Position numbers and translations under genes: made by a program. Below are positions 16,863 to 25,533 of a stretch of DNA of 44,757 bases, one piece after another (the first letter of the stretch is position 1; every line of letters starts with the position of its first letter). Below the pieces are notes generated by a model. It was not told the origin of the DNA. It worked only from the letters and a program-made list of their open reading frames with translations, and did no database searches. Origin of the DNA: Lachnoclostridium sp. UBA5725 (GTDB lineage Bacteria > Bacillota > Clostridia > Lachnospirales > Lachnospiraceae); contig DIGJ01000014.1 in NCBI GenBank assembly GCA_002419585.1, positions 1-44,757 of the forward strand. Reading direction: 5' to 3'.

Positions 16863-17050
16863 CAAAAAAAGCCAGTGGTTAGCTGGCTAAAGTATTTAGT
16901 AAAATGAATATTTATTTAGTACGGCGGCGGGATATGACTCCCGCTTTTCAATCACCCATGCATGATTACAGGCTACACCGTCTTTCCACTGTTATCGCTT
17001 TACAGTCATGCGCATACCATAACAGGGATTATGGATATCGTTACGATATT
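16863..17050 (-). ncRNA. Candidate structured RNA ending in an intrinsic terminator
   Basis: No gene is present here. On the minus strand I see CTGTTAT...ATAACAG (7 bp, loop about 23), GCATGA/TCATGC arms that cross it (possible pseudoknot), GCGGGA-GTCATA-TCCCGC, and finally GCCAG-CTAACCA-CTGGC followed by seven T. GC content is above that of the flanking DNA. This is compatible with a small RNA or leader transcribed separately. It does not match any RNA family I can name. Confidence 0.4.
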
Positions 17051-17061
17051 TATAGAATTAA

Positions 17062-17385
17062 TCAATAAAACGCAATCTTTTCAAACTTAATTTGTTGAGC
17101 TTCTAAAGCATCTTGAAATGCAAATATTTCTGTGTTTTCACATAGGAATTTTTTGAATAGTTCAGGAGTTTTCTCTATATCAGAATTTGTTAAAACCTTT
17201 GTGATAAATTTCATCCATTCCTCAATAGGCAAATCGTAGTGATAATCATCTGCTTCTTCAAAGTTAACCGTAACTCCTATAATATTTCTTATACTGTCTG
17301 TCCAAATTTCATAGTCTACAATATCAGTAACTTTAATTCGTTCTCCATGTTGAAATCCTAACCGTAACCAATCATCACTATACAT
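17062..17385 (-). CDS. Hypothetical protein, cargo block
   Basis: A 107-residue acidic soluble protein with no recognisable domain. AGGAG lies about 13 bases before ATG, a rather long spacing. It is the last gene of an AT-rich block of unknown genes between the transfer module and the pilus operon. No membrane segment and no catalytic motif are visible. The aromatic and acidic composition (DYHYDLPIEEW) is seen in some immunity proteins, but that is not evidence of function. Confidence 0.55.
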   Translation of the reverse strand: MYSDDWLRLGFQHGERIKVTDIVDYEIWTDSIRNIIGVTVNFEEADDYHYDLPIEEWMKFITKVLTNSDIEKTPELFKKFLCENTEIFAFQDALEAQQIKFEKIAFY

Positions 17386-17494
17386 AATTTTGATTATACT
17401 CCTGTCTTATTTATTTTACTTATTGAATATTTACAAATATTAATGTACCTGGAATATCTTTATATCTACTGGTTAAGTGTGAGAGACAGAACGC

Positions 17495-17920
17495 TTATCG
17501 CATCAAGTAATTATTTAATTTACTAATATCAGTAAAACAAGTTGAATCATACAAAATGCATCTTTCGTTCGAATCACAAAAAGCGAACAATATATTTACA
17601 TCTTCCCTATAATTGCTTTTGAAAAAGTCATTTACTATCATTAAATTTTGTTTTGATTGCTTTATTTCTTCATCCCTCTTCTTGCAAAACTCATTATATA
17701 TGGAGCATTTATATTCTTCATGAAAATTTGCATAAGATATGAAGCTAAATTCTTCACCTCTTAGCATATGAGTACTTCTCATTGCAGACAAAATACTTAA
17801 TTTACGCTTTTCTAATATAGAATTCAATTCATCAACAGATATGGTTTTGTCAGTCATATGTATACTAGTTTTAAATTCTGGGTTGATAATACTTACTTTT
17901 TCATCTATTTTTCTATTCAT
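17495..17920 (-). CDS. Hypothetical protein, cargo block
   Basis: A 141-residue soluble protein of unknown function. It holds a helical middle (CKKRDEEIKQSKQNLMIVNDFF) and a C-terminal segment with FAFCDSNERCILYDS. GGAGG precedes the ATG by 12 bases, a long spacing. The gene is AT-rich and is separated from its neighbours by 70-110 bases, unlike the tightly packed transfer genes, so it may be independently acquired. No known family was recognised. Confidence 0.5.
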   Translation of the reverse strand: MNRKIDEKVSIINPEFKTSIHMTDKTISVDELNSILEKRKLSILSAMRSTHMLRGEEFSFISYANFHEEYKCSIYNEFCKKRDEEIKQSKQNLMIVNDFFKSNYREDVNILFAFCDSNERCILYDSTCFTDISKLNNYLMR

Positions 17921-17993
17921 GAAACTTAATTACCTCCATTTCATAATCTTACTATATTGTTAGGGCATCTTTTTGTGTTTGTTTGCATGAATA

Positions 17994-18233
17994 CTACCTA
18001 TCTGCTGCAGCACATTTTAAAATGTATTGCTGTATCTTCAATTCTAGATACACTACCTTGTTAATATCATTATTCTCATAAATTACAACATTTCCTTTAT
18101 CTCGTCCAACGTGTATATACAAATCGCATTTGCAATATTTCCCAATAATTTCTTTTGAAAACTCATTGGATGCAATATATACTAACGTTGTATCTGTCTT
18201 TCTAAATAAACTCATTTTGTTATTGTTAATCAT
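17994..18233 (-). CDS. Small hypothetical protein, cargo block
   Basis: A 79-residue protein with alternating strand-like segments (TTLVYIASNEF, CDLYIHVGRDKGNVVIYEN) and a C-terminal helix. It has a good GGGAG site 7 bases before ATG. It lies between the 141-residue gene and the DUF2971 gene. No family was recognised. Its small size next to a candidate toxin cassette makes an antitoxin or accessory role conceivable, without direct support. Confidence 0.5.
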   Translation of the reverse strand: MINNNKMSLFRKTDTTLVYIASNEFSKEIIGKYCKCDLYIHVGRDKGNVVIYENNDINKVVYLELKIQQYILKCAAADR

Positions 18234-18320
18234 ACAATCACTCCCTGAAAATACTAATAATTGAAAATTTTCTTAAAATCGCAAATACACCATCCAGTAA
18301 TTAAGAATTTTTTGTACTGT

Positions 18321-19163
18321 TCATTTCAATTTAATAAAATTCATATCAAAATATGAACTTTGCTCATTAACACTCATCTGATATATATCAATTTTAAGCT
18401 TGTTTGCTACATCCTTTAAATTCTTCTTATTACGCTTACTGCAATCTTTACCAATATAGATTGCTTTCATTTTTAACCCCACTTCTTTGTCTAGTAGTCG
18501 TTTTCCTATCTCCTTAAGATGCGTAACTGGATATAAAATTCTAAATTCATTTTCTTGATTCCATGAGCGATGCTTTATGCACATCAAATTAAGCATTAAA
18601 AATTGAAACTTTAGCAAATCCTCATTTTGAGGTGATATCCGTCCTTTCACTGCATCTAACGCCAACGAAACAAAATTACCCAAAACAGATGTCATATCAT
18701 TTCTTTCTTTTTCATAGGAAACTGGATATAAGCATATCGGATTTGTTACTTCATATTCAACACATATTCCATGATGATTATTCCCATAATAAGCCCACAT
18801 TGGCATATTGTTTATTGGGTGAAGTTCACCCTCAGCACAAAAGCTAGTAGTGAGGAAAGTATCATTGATATATTTTTTATAATCGTAAAATGTTTCCACT
18901 TCATTTCCTGAGCTAATTATTTTCTTTTCATTTAAGAACATTCCATTAAACTCATACGGATCATTTAAAGAATAGTATTTTGATGCCCATACTTTTCTTT
19001 CATTTAATGTTTCGATATTCCTTCTATTCACTTCTGGATTTCCTCTATCATATAATGGCATAAATTTAAATATACTTTTAGGTGCATTATCCATTCTATA
19101 CTTTTCGGCATCAGCTACACCTTCCTTTCGAAATACTGTTACATATTCCTTCATATCAAACAC
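18321..19163 (-). CDS. DUF2971 domain protein
   Basis: A 280-residue soluble protein that fits DUF2971. The family hallmarks are in order: SLNDPYEF (about residues 65-72), MWAYYGNNHHGICVEY (122-137) and KHRSWNQENEFRI (197-209). The molecular function of DUF2971 is not established, although such genes are frequent in variable and mobile regions of bacterial genomes. It starts with GTG behind GAGGG at 6 bases. It follows the HEPN-motif gene by 76 bases in the same direction and likely shares its promoter. All conserved motifs seem intact. Confidence 0.85.
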   Translation of the reverse strand: MFDMKEYVTVFRKEGVADAEKYRMDNAPKSIFKFMPLYDRGNPEVNRRNIETLNERKVWASKYYSLNDPYEFNGMFLNEKKIISSGNEVETFYDYKKYINDTFLTTSFCAEGELHPINNMPMWAYYGNNHHGICVEYEVTNPICLYPVSYEKERNDMTSVLGNFVSLALDAVKGRISPQNEDLLKFQFLMLNLMCIKHRSWNQENEFRILYPVTHLKEIGKRLLDKEVGLKMKAIYIGKDCSKRNKKNLKDVANKLKIDIYQMSVNEQSSYFDMNFIKLK

Positions 19164-19239
19164 TATCTTCCCTCTTTCCCATTAAAAAGCATACTTACTT
19201 TCACACAACTTCCCTTTTAGCTGTGGTATGTTCAAATTC

Positions 19240-21003
19240 TTAATAACAATCTAAAATTGATATTTTGTCTTCTAAATCAGAAATGCTTCTTAGCATATTA
19301 TCTATCACTTCATGGAGCTTCATATTCAAATCGTTAATATTTACGCAAAACGTATCTTCTGTATTTGGTATTGGATATCCATCATCGGTGATATCATAGT
19401 CTCCATATGATGCATATACATCTCCAGATTCAACAATACTATTATTTTTGTATAAACATACATCTACCGTATCACTTGTCCCTCTATCAGGGCAAAACCA
19501 ACCATTTAGACTAATAGAATATAAATTTGATTCCATATCTATAAATTTCAATATTTCTTTTTCAGATAACAAGTTAAAATCTATCACATAAAAATTATCA
19601 ACAATTACTTGTAGTTTTTGCAATAATGCGGCTATTTCACTTTCTATTAATTTTGCCATTAATGCGAACAATGGCTCCTCCACTATTGCAGTTGTACCAA
19701 GCATATTCAATATTATGTCATAGTTATCTGTATAATTAATAACTTCTAATATATTTTGAAATTCTTCTATATTGAATTCTTTTGTTTCTTCATCAAAGAA
19801 ATAATCGTTCGTTAATTTAATGTCAGATAAAGAGATAATTAATTCTCCAATAGTATCTATCCCTCTTTTTAGTTCCTCATTTACCATCTCACGCAAAAAC
19901 GAAAAATCTTCATTCTCATTTATTTTTTCAACTATTTCTTGATTATCCGGCAATTCAACATCCAACTCGCATAGTTCCAAATTTAATTCAATTTCTCTGT
20001 CTATTTCATACTTCCTTTGTTCAATCTGTTCTCTTGATTTTAAGCGATTATTTAGCGTCTGCTCTGCACTGAAAAATTCATTTTTAAAGAATTCTATATT
20101 TGCTAATGTTTCATCATACATTTTTTTGCATATCATTTTATTATGTGCAATCATATTACGTCTTTTGGTAAAATCCTTTTTCCATCGTTCTACCATCTTA
20201 TCTTTAAATACCAAGTCAAAATTCTCTTCATCCCACAATGAAGGATTATTTAAATATTCAGTTGTAATTGCTTGAGGATTATGAATTTGTAGTTTTTCAA
20301 CTGCTGTTCTTACATCCTTTGATAAGTTTATTTTTCTAGCTTCTTTAAGTAATTCAAAAAGATCATCTGTTTGCAAATTATAAAGATGATAATCCACCTT
20401 TTTAAATAAATCATACTTTGAATGTTCGAACCATTCAGCATATAACTTACATTTTTCCTGCTGATCCTGAAAAGTGTATGTTTCAAACCAATTATCTCCG
20501 TATTTTTTAACCATATATAAATCAATAATTGATCTTAGGTAATTTTCCAAACTGTGTATTTCTCCATATAATTTTTGTGCAATTTTCGTATTCTGCGTAT
20601 CTTCAAGCCAAAATATTTTTTTATAAATTCTTTCCATATTTTCGATAAGGCAGCTCTTAAAAAAATAAATAGTTGAATCATCAAGATTACAAATATCTTC
20701 TGAGGTTTCTGATTCAATTACACATTGTAAATATATATCTTCATTAAACGTCATCCTATCTGCAACTATTTTATATTTAATTTCTTTATACAAGAAGCTT
20801 GCTTCATAATGAATTGGACAAAAGTATTCTTCATTGTCCTCATCCTCATCCGGTGGTTCAAGCATATAATTTGCAGGACATAAACTTCTTACACTGGAGA
20901 ATGTAGTTGAACTTAATTTATCTTCAATAATCTCTCTTAACGTATGTATTATATTATAATCATTTATAGATTTTCCACCACATAAAAAACGTATTCTTTC
21001 CAT
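19240..21003 (-). CDS. HEPN-motif protein (Swt1-like), candidate RNase of a defence cassette
   Basis: A 587-residue soluble protein. Around residue 150 it has HSLENYLRSIIDLYMVKKYG and further on KRRNMIAHNKM, whose R282-N-x3-H287 is the R-x4-6-H motif of HEPN ribonucleases. The pairing of these two segments recalls Swt1-type HEPN domains. Next comes a Glu-rich coiled coil (about 300-360), then a C-terminal region of about 220 residues that I do not recognise. I chose ATG 21003 because GGAG lies 6 bases before it. A TTG four codons upstream is the other option. HEPN proteins often cut RNA in phage defence or toxin systems. The activity here is inference from the motif. Confidence 0.72.
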   Translation of the reverse strand: MERIRFLCGGKSINDYNIIHTLREIIEDKLSSTTFSSVRSLCPANYMLEPPDEDEDNEEYFCPIHYEASFLYKEIKYKIVADRMTFNEDIYLQCVIESETSEDICNLDDSTIYFFKSCLIENMERIYKKIFWLEDTQNTKIAQKLYGEIHSLENYLRSIIDLYMVKKYGDNWFETYTFQDQQEKCKLYAEWFEHSKYDLFKKVDYHLYNLQTDDLFELLKEARKINLSKDVRTAVEKLQIHNPQAITTEYLNNPSLWDEENFDLVFKDKMVERWKKDFTKRRNMIAHNKMICKKMYDETLANIEFFKNEFFSAEQTLNNRLKSREQIEQRKYEIDREIELNLELCELDVELPDNQEIVEKINENEDFSFLREMVNEELKRGIDTIGELIISLSDIKLTNDYFFDEETKEFNIEEFQNILEVINYTDNYDIILNMLGTTAIVEEPLFALMAKLIESEIAALLQKLQVIVDNFYVIDFNLLSEKEILKFIDMESNLYSISLNGWFCPDRGTSDTVDVCLYKNNSIVESGDVYASYGDYDITDDGYPIPNTEDTFCVNINDLNMKLHEVIDNMLRSISDLEDKISILDCY

Positions 21004-21060
21004 TCTCGTCTCCAATCAAAAGTGATAACATATTATATTTCTCCATTTAATCTTTAAATC

Positions 21061-21097
21061 AGAAAGAAAATAGAGAAAATTTTCCCATTTTCTTTCT
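21061..21097 (-). promoter_or_regulatory. Leader hairpin of the HEPN gene
   Basis: A perfect 11-base inverted repeat (AGAAAGAAAAT with ATTTTCTTTCT) surrounds an inner GAAAATTTTC palindrome. It lies in the 5' leader, 58 bases before the start codon. It is AT-only in its arms apart from a few G/C, so it may be a regulator-binding palindrome or an RNA hairpin. Confidence 0.5.
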
Positions 21098-21170
21098 ATA
21101 TATTTTTCACTCCCTATTAGTAATCTGTAACCAACTTCTCGTTAATATTACAACCAATAATTACAACGTA

Positions 21171-21199
21171 ATTATACCTCCTCGTCCACAAAATGTCAC
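21171..21199 (-). promoter_or_regulatory. Sigma-A-type promoter for the HEPN-DUF2971 genes
   Basis: On the minus strand GTGACA, a 17-base spacer, then TATAAT: five of six and six of six consensus bases at ideal spacing. Transcription would start near 21164, leaving a leader of about 160 bases. Two TTGTAAT direct repeats 6 bases apart overlap the -10 and start region and could be an operator. Confidence 0.65.
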
Positions 21200-21276
21200 C
21201 AGTAATTAACATTTTTCAACATGTTACAATGTATTTACTATTTCAAACTCCTTCTCCCGAAAACCATATTTTCCTC

Positions 21277-23019
21277 TTACTCCCCCAACGGTGCAATATG
21301 CCAATCATCCCACAAGCTTCCCTTTATTGTAATTGAATCCGTGAGATTCTGCGACAGCATCCCAACTGGTGTCCACGCATCTATCACCCAAGTATTTACG
21401 ATATAACTACCATCCGGCATCCAGATTGGTGTGAAATGTGTTCGATCTTGATAGGTACTATATTGATTCTTCTGAAACTCAAATTCTGCTCTGGAACCTC
21501 CCTGTATCAATTCAAGTAATCTCCAATATGTCTTGTATTCAAATTCCGGGAAGTAGGATACTGCATTCTGCGGATAAGTGATAGCTGTACTTTGATTACT
21601 GCTAACAGATGCAGTCACTGATTCCTTGATTCCATATCCACTTTTCATACTTCTTCCGTTTGCCGTAGGGTTCTTGCTATCACATTGTATCTTCATATCA
21701 GATGAAAAAGTAGCATAATACTGATTAATATCAAATTCCCACCAGCCACGGTCAACCCAATTTGCTACCCATGTACTGCTAGAATGTGGTTTCCCTTTAC
21801 TATCCGTCCAGCTATAACTTTCCCAATGTCCTTCATCTATCCAGTTTTCTTTCCACCTTGGTCTCCAGATACTCCAGTCAGCACTTGTTTTTTCCGCTCT
21901 TGCTGGAATAGCAGCATAGGAAAAGGAATCATTTTGGTCATCAGCTTCTGGGTTAGGTGGTGGGTTTTTATCCAGATCTACAATTTTAACATGTATAACT
22001 GCTTTTGATGCACTTCCGCTACCATTTACCATTACCTGAATATCCATATTCTGTTTTTTTGAAGGAGTTCTCCATTTTACCCATGCAAGCTGGGAATCTC
22101 CTTTCGGATAATATACATTACTAACCTGATAGGTCGCTCCTGCTATCTGAAAACTGACACCCGTCGGGTGATCCGGATCGGATTGCCCACCACTTACGGT
22201 TACTGCTGTAATAACTTCTGTATTTACTCTGTAGGTATAATCATGCGTACTAACAACAGGTGGTTCTGGAGGTTCCTCTTGAAAACGGACAATACCAAGT
22301 CCAAGTGAAGATATAATATCTGCATCGGTGGCTGGCGTTGTCCTGCTTCCACTCCATGCTGGATATCCCATGTCAGCCTCCTCTAAAAACATTGAAAGCG
22401 GAAGGTTTTTATGTGTAAGGGATACCATTCTCCTTCGAAGTAGTCCATCTACCTTTTTATCATACATAGCTGCCTCCGTAGCTGTTGTGGCAATCATAAC
22501 TCCTTCAAATTTATAGTAAGCTAGCGGTTCTAAAAGTAGTTTATATTCTCCATTTATCAATAGGTCATAGTCCATACCTGTCTGCTTAGCAATTAGTTTA
22601 ATCAAATACTCCGAACAGAAATATTTTTTAATTGCAGTAATATTACTTTTTCCATTCGTTGTAATAATTTTCGGTATGCTTTTACGAGGCTTTACACAGG
22701 TGTATCCGCCTTTTACTGCTGACAGTGATTTTCCACTGTTATATTGAATTTTGCTTACCTTTCCAAAATTATAAATTGAGGATTTCGGTGGCTTGTTTGT
22801 AAGATCAATCGGTGTAGTAACAACCGCGTGGTCGCTAGAACGAATAACCGTCACCCTTACTCCTTCATTGCTAGAAGACCATGTATTTTTACTCGTTCCT
22901 TTTCCCATACCTCCACCACCGGAATCAACATTTCCATCGCCTGCGGCAAATGCTGTCACGGGTACCATCAGACACAATATCAATACAGCTGTTATCATCC
23001 TTCTAAAATACTTATACAT
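21277..23019 (-). CDS. Secreted Trp-rich protein of the Tad-like pilus operon
   Basis: A 580-residue exported protein. The N-terminus is a clear signal peptide (basic start, then MITAVLILCLMVPVTAFAAG). After a Gly-rich stretch come about 200 residues without known motifs and a Pro-rich linker (EEPPEPPVVS). A beta-rich region follows, then two Trp repeats of the form W-x3-W-[IV]-D-x-G-x-W-E (ENWIDEGHWE and ANWVDRGWWE). No LPXTG or membrane anchor is present. I chose ATG 23019 because AAAGGAG precedes it by 5 bases. As the last gene of the pilus operon it may be a tip or surface adhesin; that is inference. Confidence 0.72.
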   Translation of the reverse strand: MYKYFRRMITAVLILCLMVPVTAFAAGDGNVDSGGGGMGKGTSKNTWSSSNEGVRVTVIRSSDHAVVTTPIDLTNKPPKSSIYNFGKVSKIQYNSGKSLSAVKGGYTCVKPRKSIPKIITTNGKSNITAIKKYFCSEYLIKLIAKQTGMDYDLLINGEYKLLLEPLAYYKFEGVMIATTATEAAMYDKKVDGLLRRRMVSLTHKNLPLSMFLEEADMGYPAWSGSRTTPATDADIISSLGLGIVRFQEEPPEPPVVSTHDYTYRVNTEVITAVTVSGGQSDPDHPTGVSFQIAGATYQVSNVYYPKGDSQLAWVKWRTPSKKQNMDIQVMVNGSGSASKAVIHVKIVDLDKNPPPNPEADDQNDSFSYAAIPARAEKTSADWSIWRPRWKENWIDEGHWESYSWTDSKGKPHSSSTWVANWVDRGWWEFDINQYYATFSSDMKIQCDSKNPTANGRSMKSGYGIKESVTASVSSNQSTAITYPQNAVSYFPEFEYKTYWRLLELIQGGSRAEFEFQKNQYSTYQDRTHFTPIWMPDGSYIVNTWVIDAWTPVGMLSQNLTDSITIKGSLWDDWHIAPLGE

Positions 23020-23082
23020 TTCTGCTCCTTTCCATAAAGAAGGCACTGCTCATTGCAGTGCCCTTACTTACTGAATATTCTG

Positions 23083-23643
23083 TTAATCCATATTGCCAAC
23101 CTGTTTATCAAGATCACCATCGCTATCTCCATCTATGACTTGATTTGCTCCGCCATCTTGTACATTATCAAAGCCTGGAAGTCCACCGGATGATTTATTA
23201 TCCTCTGTTTTTGTATTCGTTTTCTTATCTGTATTCTTATCTGGTTTTGGTGTTGGTGTAGCCTTTTTATCCTTTGTTTTTGGAGTTTCAACTTTCTCGC
23301 CATTCGGTTTTTTCGTTGGATCAGTAAGCTGTTCTTTGGTATAAGTTGGTTTCGGAGTTACGTCACTCTGAATTTTTTGTTCTGTTCCTTTATCCACGGA
23401 ACTATTCTCCTTGCTTGGAGCTTCAGTAGCAATTGGTGCTACAGTCACTTTGACTTCTTTTTCTGCTGCTTCTAATTTATCTGGATTCTTTACTACGACT
23501 TCACTACTCTGACTTTTATCCGTTGGAATCGTTGCTTCTGTAGCTGGATCTTTTTGAAATCTTCTTCCTATCAGAACGATAAGAAATACCATTGCTATCA
23601 TTCCCCCAGCAACAACCAATCTTTTCATACGCTTATTTCTCAT
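23083..23643 (-). CDS. Membrane-anchored Lys/Thr/Pro-rich wall-spanning protein
   Basis: A 186-residue protein with one N-terminal membrane segment (LVVAGGMIAMVFLIVLIG) and a long low-complexity outer part rich in Lys, Thr, Pro, Asp and Ser (for example KDKKATPTPKPDKNTDKK), ending in Asp/Gly. Such tails cross the thick Gram-positive wall. It starts with a good GAGGGAG site. It sits between the pseudopilin-like and Trp-rich genes of the pilus operon. No enzymatic domain is visible. It may tether or guide the pilus through the wall. Confidence 0.7.
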   Translation of the reverse strand: MRNKRMKRLVVAGGMIAMVFLIVLIGRRFQKDPATEATIPTDKSQSSEVVVKNPDKLEAAEKEVKVTVAPIATEAPSKENSSVDKGTEQKIQSDVTPKPTYTKEQLTDPTKKPNGEKVETPKTKDKKATPTPKPDKNTDKKTNTKTEDNKSSGGLPGFDNVQDGGANQVIDGDSDGDLDKQVGNMD

Positions 23644-23708
23644 AATCTCCCTCTTTTCTTTGTGTTTTTTCTTAGTAACTCAGTAATGCATTACTTATAT
23701 AAACTCAT

Positions 23709-24257
23709 CTAAAATTTTGGTGTATAGCCTGCACTAGTTCTTACTCTTATCTTCATGCTAGGCAATAAATTTCCTGCAAAGGAAACGGGAACCTCAAGAA
23801 GAATGGAACTATCAATTCGAAATCTTTGTTTTTCCTGGTCACCACCTGCAAAAGTTGCATTTTTTATCTCTACTTGTAAATCGGATACGATAAACTCGGT
23901 TTTTCCTTCATTTGTTAATTTACTATTATATTCATCATTATCGGTCAAACCTAAAATATTATCAAGTCTATCATAAATATCTCCATAATCTAAAGACTCT
24001 TCGAACTCGGAATCAATGGGCTGATATCCCCCAGAATACCCTTCTCTTACTCCATGGTAAACATCATCATAATTATCATTTACCGTAGATATCACGGCAG
24101 ATTGTAATGCATCTCGGACTCCCTCGGCTATCAGCATAAGTCTGAAATATTCTGAAATTCCTGTAAAGATTAAGACAAGACATAGCGTAACGGCTACTGC
24201 TAACGGAAAGCCACTTCCTCTGTTATTCGATAGCTTACTAATTTTTTTTACTTCCAA
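23709..24257 (-). CDS. Pseudopilin-like membrane protein (TadE/TadG-like)
   Basis: A 182-residue protein with a short N-terminus, NNRGSGF, and then a long hydrophobic helix (FPLAVAVTLCLVLIFTGISEYF). This matches a prepilin-type leader with a Gly before the cut, followed by an outside domain. The C-terminus, GNLLPSMKIRVRTSAGYTPKF, resembles the outer domain of minor pilins. It starts with TTG behind GGAGG and overlaps the DUF4320 gene by 10 bases. In Tad systems such proteins are minor pilins that start or cap the fibre. Assignment is by layout and position. Confidence 0.72.
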   Translation of the reverse strand: MEVKKISKLSNNRGSGFPLAVAVTLCLVLIFTGISEYFRLMLIAEGVRDALQSAVISTVNDNYDDVYHGVREGYSGGYQPIDSEFEESLDYGDIYDRLDNILGLTDNDEYNSKLTNEGKTEFIVSDLQVEIKNATFAGGDQEKQRFRIDSSILLEVPVSFAGNLLPSMKIRVRTSAGYTPKF

Positions 24258-24643
24258 TAGACCTCCCCCTTTCCGGCAGCATCCGCTTTAAGTGTAATGG
24301 GAAACGAGGCAAATCCACCAAACAATCCAATATTCATGTGATAGGTAACCGTCACGCTAATCTCTTCATTCAATTGAATCCTTCCACTCTTTGACCATTC
24401 TACTGCCGGTGTAATCCCTGTCTTTTCACGCAGCAATACTTCTCTTTGTGTGGTTTCTGTTCCCACTCTTCCTGCAATTTCTGCCTCACGTACCAGCTCT
24501 GTTGCAAAGGTATCCACCTGTTGCTTTATGATATAAGCTGGAAGTACCCTGACAGCAATGGCAATCACAAGCATGGCGCAAAGTACTAGAACAACCACAT
24601 CCAGATATCCTTCTCCACGATTATTTTTCATGATTCGTCTCAA
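24248..24643 (-). CDS. DUF4320 family pseudopilin-like protein
   Basis: A 131-residue membrane protein with NNRGEGYLDVVVLVL at the N-terminus, a prepilin-like processing site before a hydrophobic helix, and an outer domain of about 85 residues ending in TLKADAAGKGEVYWK. It matches DUF4320, seen in pilus-like clusters of Lachnospiraceae. I chose the TTG at 24643 because AGGGGG lies 8 bases before it; a GTG 9 codons upstream would overlap the TadC gene. The same NN(K/R)G-x-G motif occurs in two other proteins of this operon, so all three are likely substrates of the one prepilin peptidase. Confidence 0.78.
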   Translation of the reverse strand: MRRIMKNNRGEGYLDVVVLVLCAMLVIAIAVRVLPAYIIKQQVDTFATELVREAEIAGRVGTETTQREVLLREKTGITPAVEWSKSGRIQLNEEISVTVTYHMNIGLFGGFASFPITLKADAAGKGEVYWK

Positions 24644-24656
24644 CTCTGACACCCCC

Positions 24657-25529
24657 TTAGAATAATCCACTGAGTGATCGTAATATCTCAGAAATGATAA
24701 TAACTACATAAGTCATTACAAAACACATTAGCATCAGAAAGCTGAATACTCTGATTTTTGGTGGTATCTTCATCGCTTTTGCTTTTAATCTTTGCAGCTC
24801 TAACTGCTTCATATCATGGGAGAGCACCTGAAAATACATGGCTCCGTCATCACCACGAAGAACGCTGATTAATCCTCTTGTAATGTCTGATAGCATTGGT
24901 GAATTAAGTCTTGCTTCAAACCGGGTAAGCGCCGCCTCATAACTGCCTGAACACATATCAGCAGTTAACACATCGAGTTCATAGCCAAAGATTTCTCCAG
25001 CATTTTTCTTATAGTTTTCCAGAATTCCAATCACGTCCCTGCTTGCCTTCAGTTCCTGTGTTATTGTTGCCACAAATCTCGGAAGTTCAGATTCTATCTT
25101 TTCCCTTTTCATAGAAAGCTTCTCATCTGCCTTATTGATTTCCCTAAAATAAATCAGTATTGCCAGAAACAATAGAACCGGTGCAAGTAATGGTAAGATC
25201 ATAAGACAAAGAATCGCTCCTAGCCCAACAAGACCAGACTTTAACAGGGCAAATGCTACATACTCTTCTGGAGTCTGATTCATTCCTGCCGCATGTAAGG
25301 TATTCTGTAATCTGTGCTTCTTATATTCATCCATTGGGATATACTTTGCAAGAACAACTGTCCACGCATTCAATACTGCTTCTAAATTGTTTGCCTTATC
25401 TTTTTGTTCTTTAGTTGCTGTAATCATTGCCCTACTTGTTGCAAGTCTCGGTAATTTAAAAACATCTGCAAGTATCAGAAACAACCCAGTTGCAAGTAAC
25501 ATACCAAATAGTAATATTAATATCATCAT
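24657..25529 (-). CDS. tadC: TadC-like inner membrane protein
   Basis: A 290-residue membrane protein of the type II secretion F (GspF/TadC) family, part of the inner membrane platform of Tad pili. It has an N-terminal helix (ILILLFGMLLATGLFLIL), two close helices near residues 95-130, a cytoplasmic helical domain with FVATITQELKASRDV, and a C-terminal helix (FLMLMCFVMTYVVIII). ATG 25529 is preceded by CGGAGG at 7 bases, and that site overlaps the TadB stop, so translation is coupled. It lies in the usual order after TadA and TadB. Confidence 0.85.
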   Translation of the reverse strand: MMILILLFGMLLATGLFLILADVFKLPRLATSRAMITATKEQKDKANNLEAVLNAWTVVLAKYIPMDEYKKHRLQNTLHAAGMNQTPEEYVAFALLKSGLVGLGAILCLMILPLLAPVLLFLAILIYFREINKADEKLSMKREKIESELPRFVATITQELKASRDVIGILENYKKNAGEIFGYELDVLTADMCSGSYEAALTRFEARLNSPMLSDITRGLISVLRGDDGAMYFQVLSHDMKQLELQRLKAKAMKIPPKIRVFSFLMLMCFVMTYVVIIISEILRSLSGLF

Positions 25530-25533
25530 GCGC

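Noticed and set aside
17495..18233. Toxin-antitoxin pair
   Set aside because: The two small genes are separated by about 70 bases, show no known toxin or antitoxin motif and are not translationally coupled.
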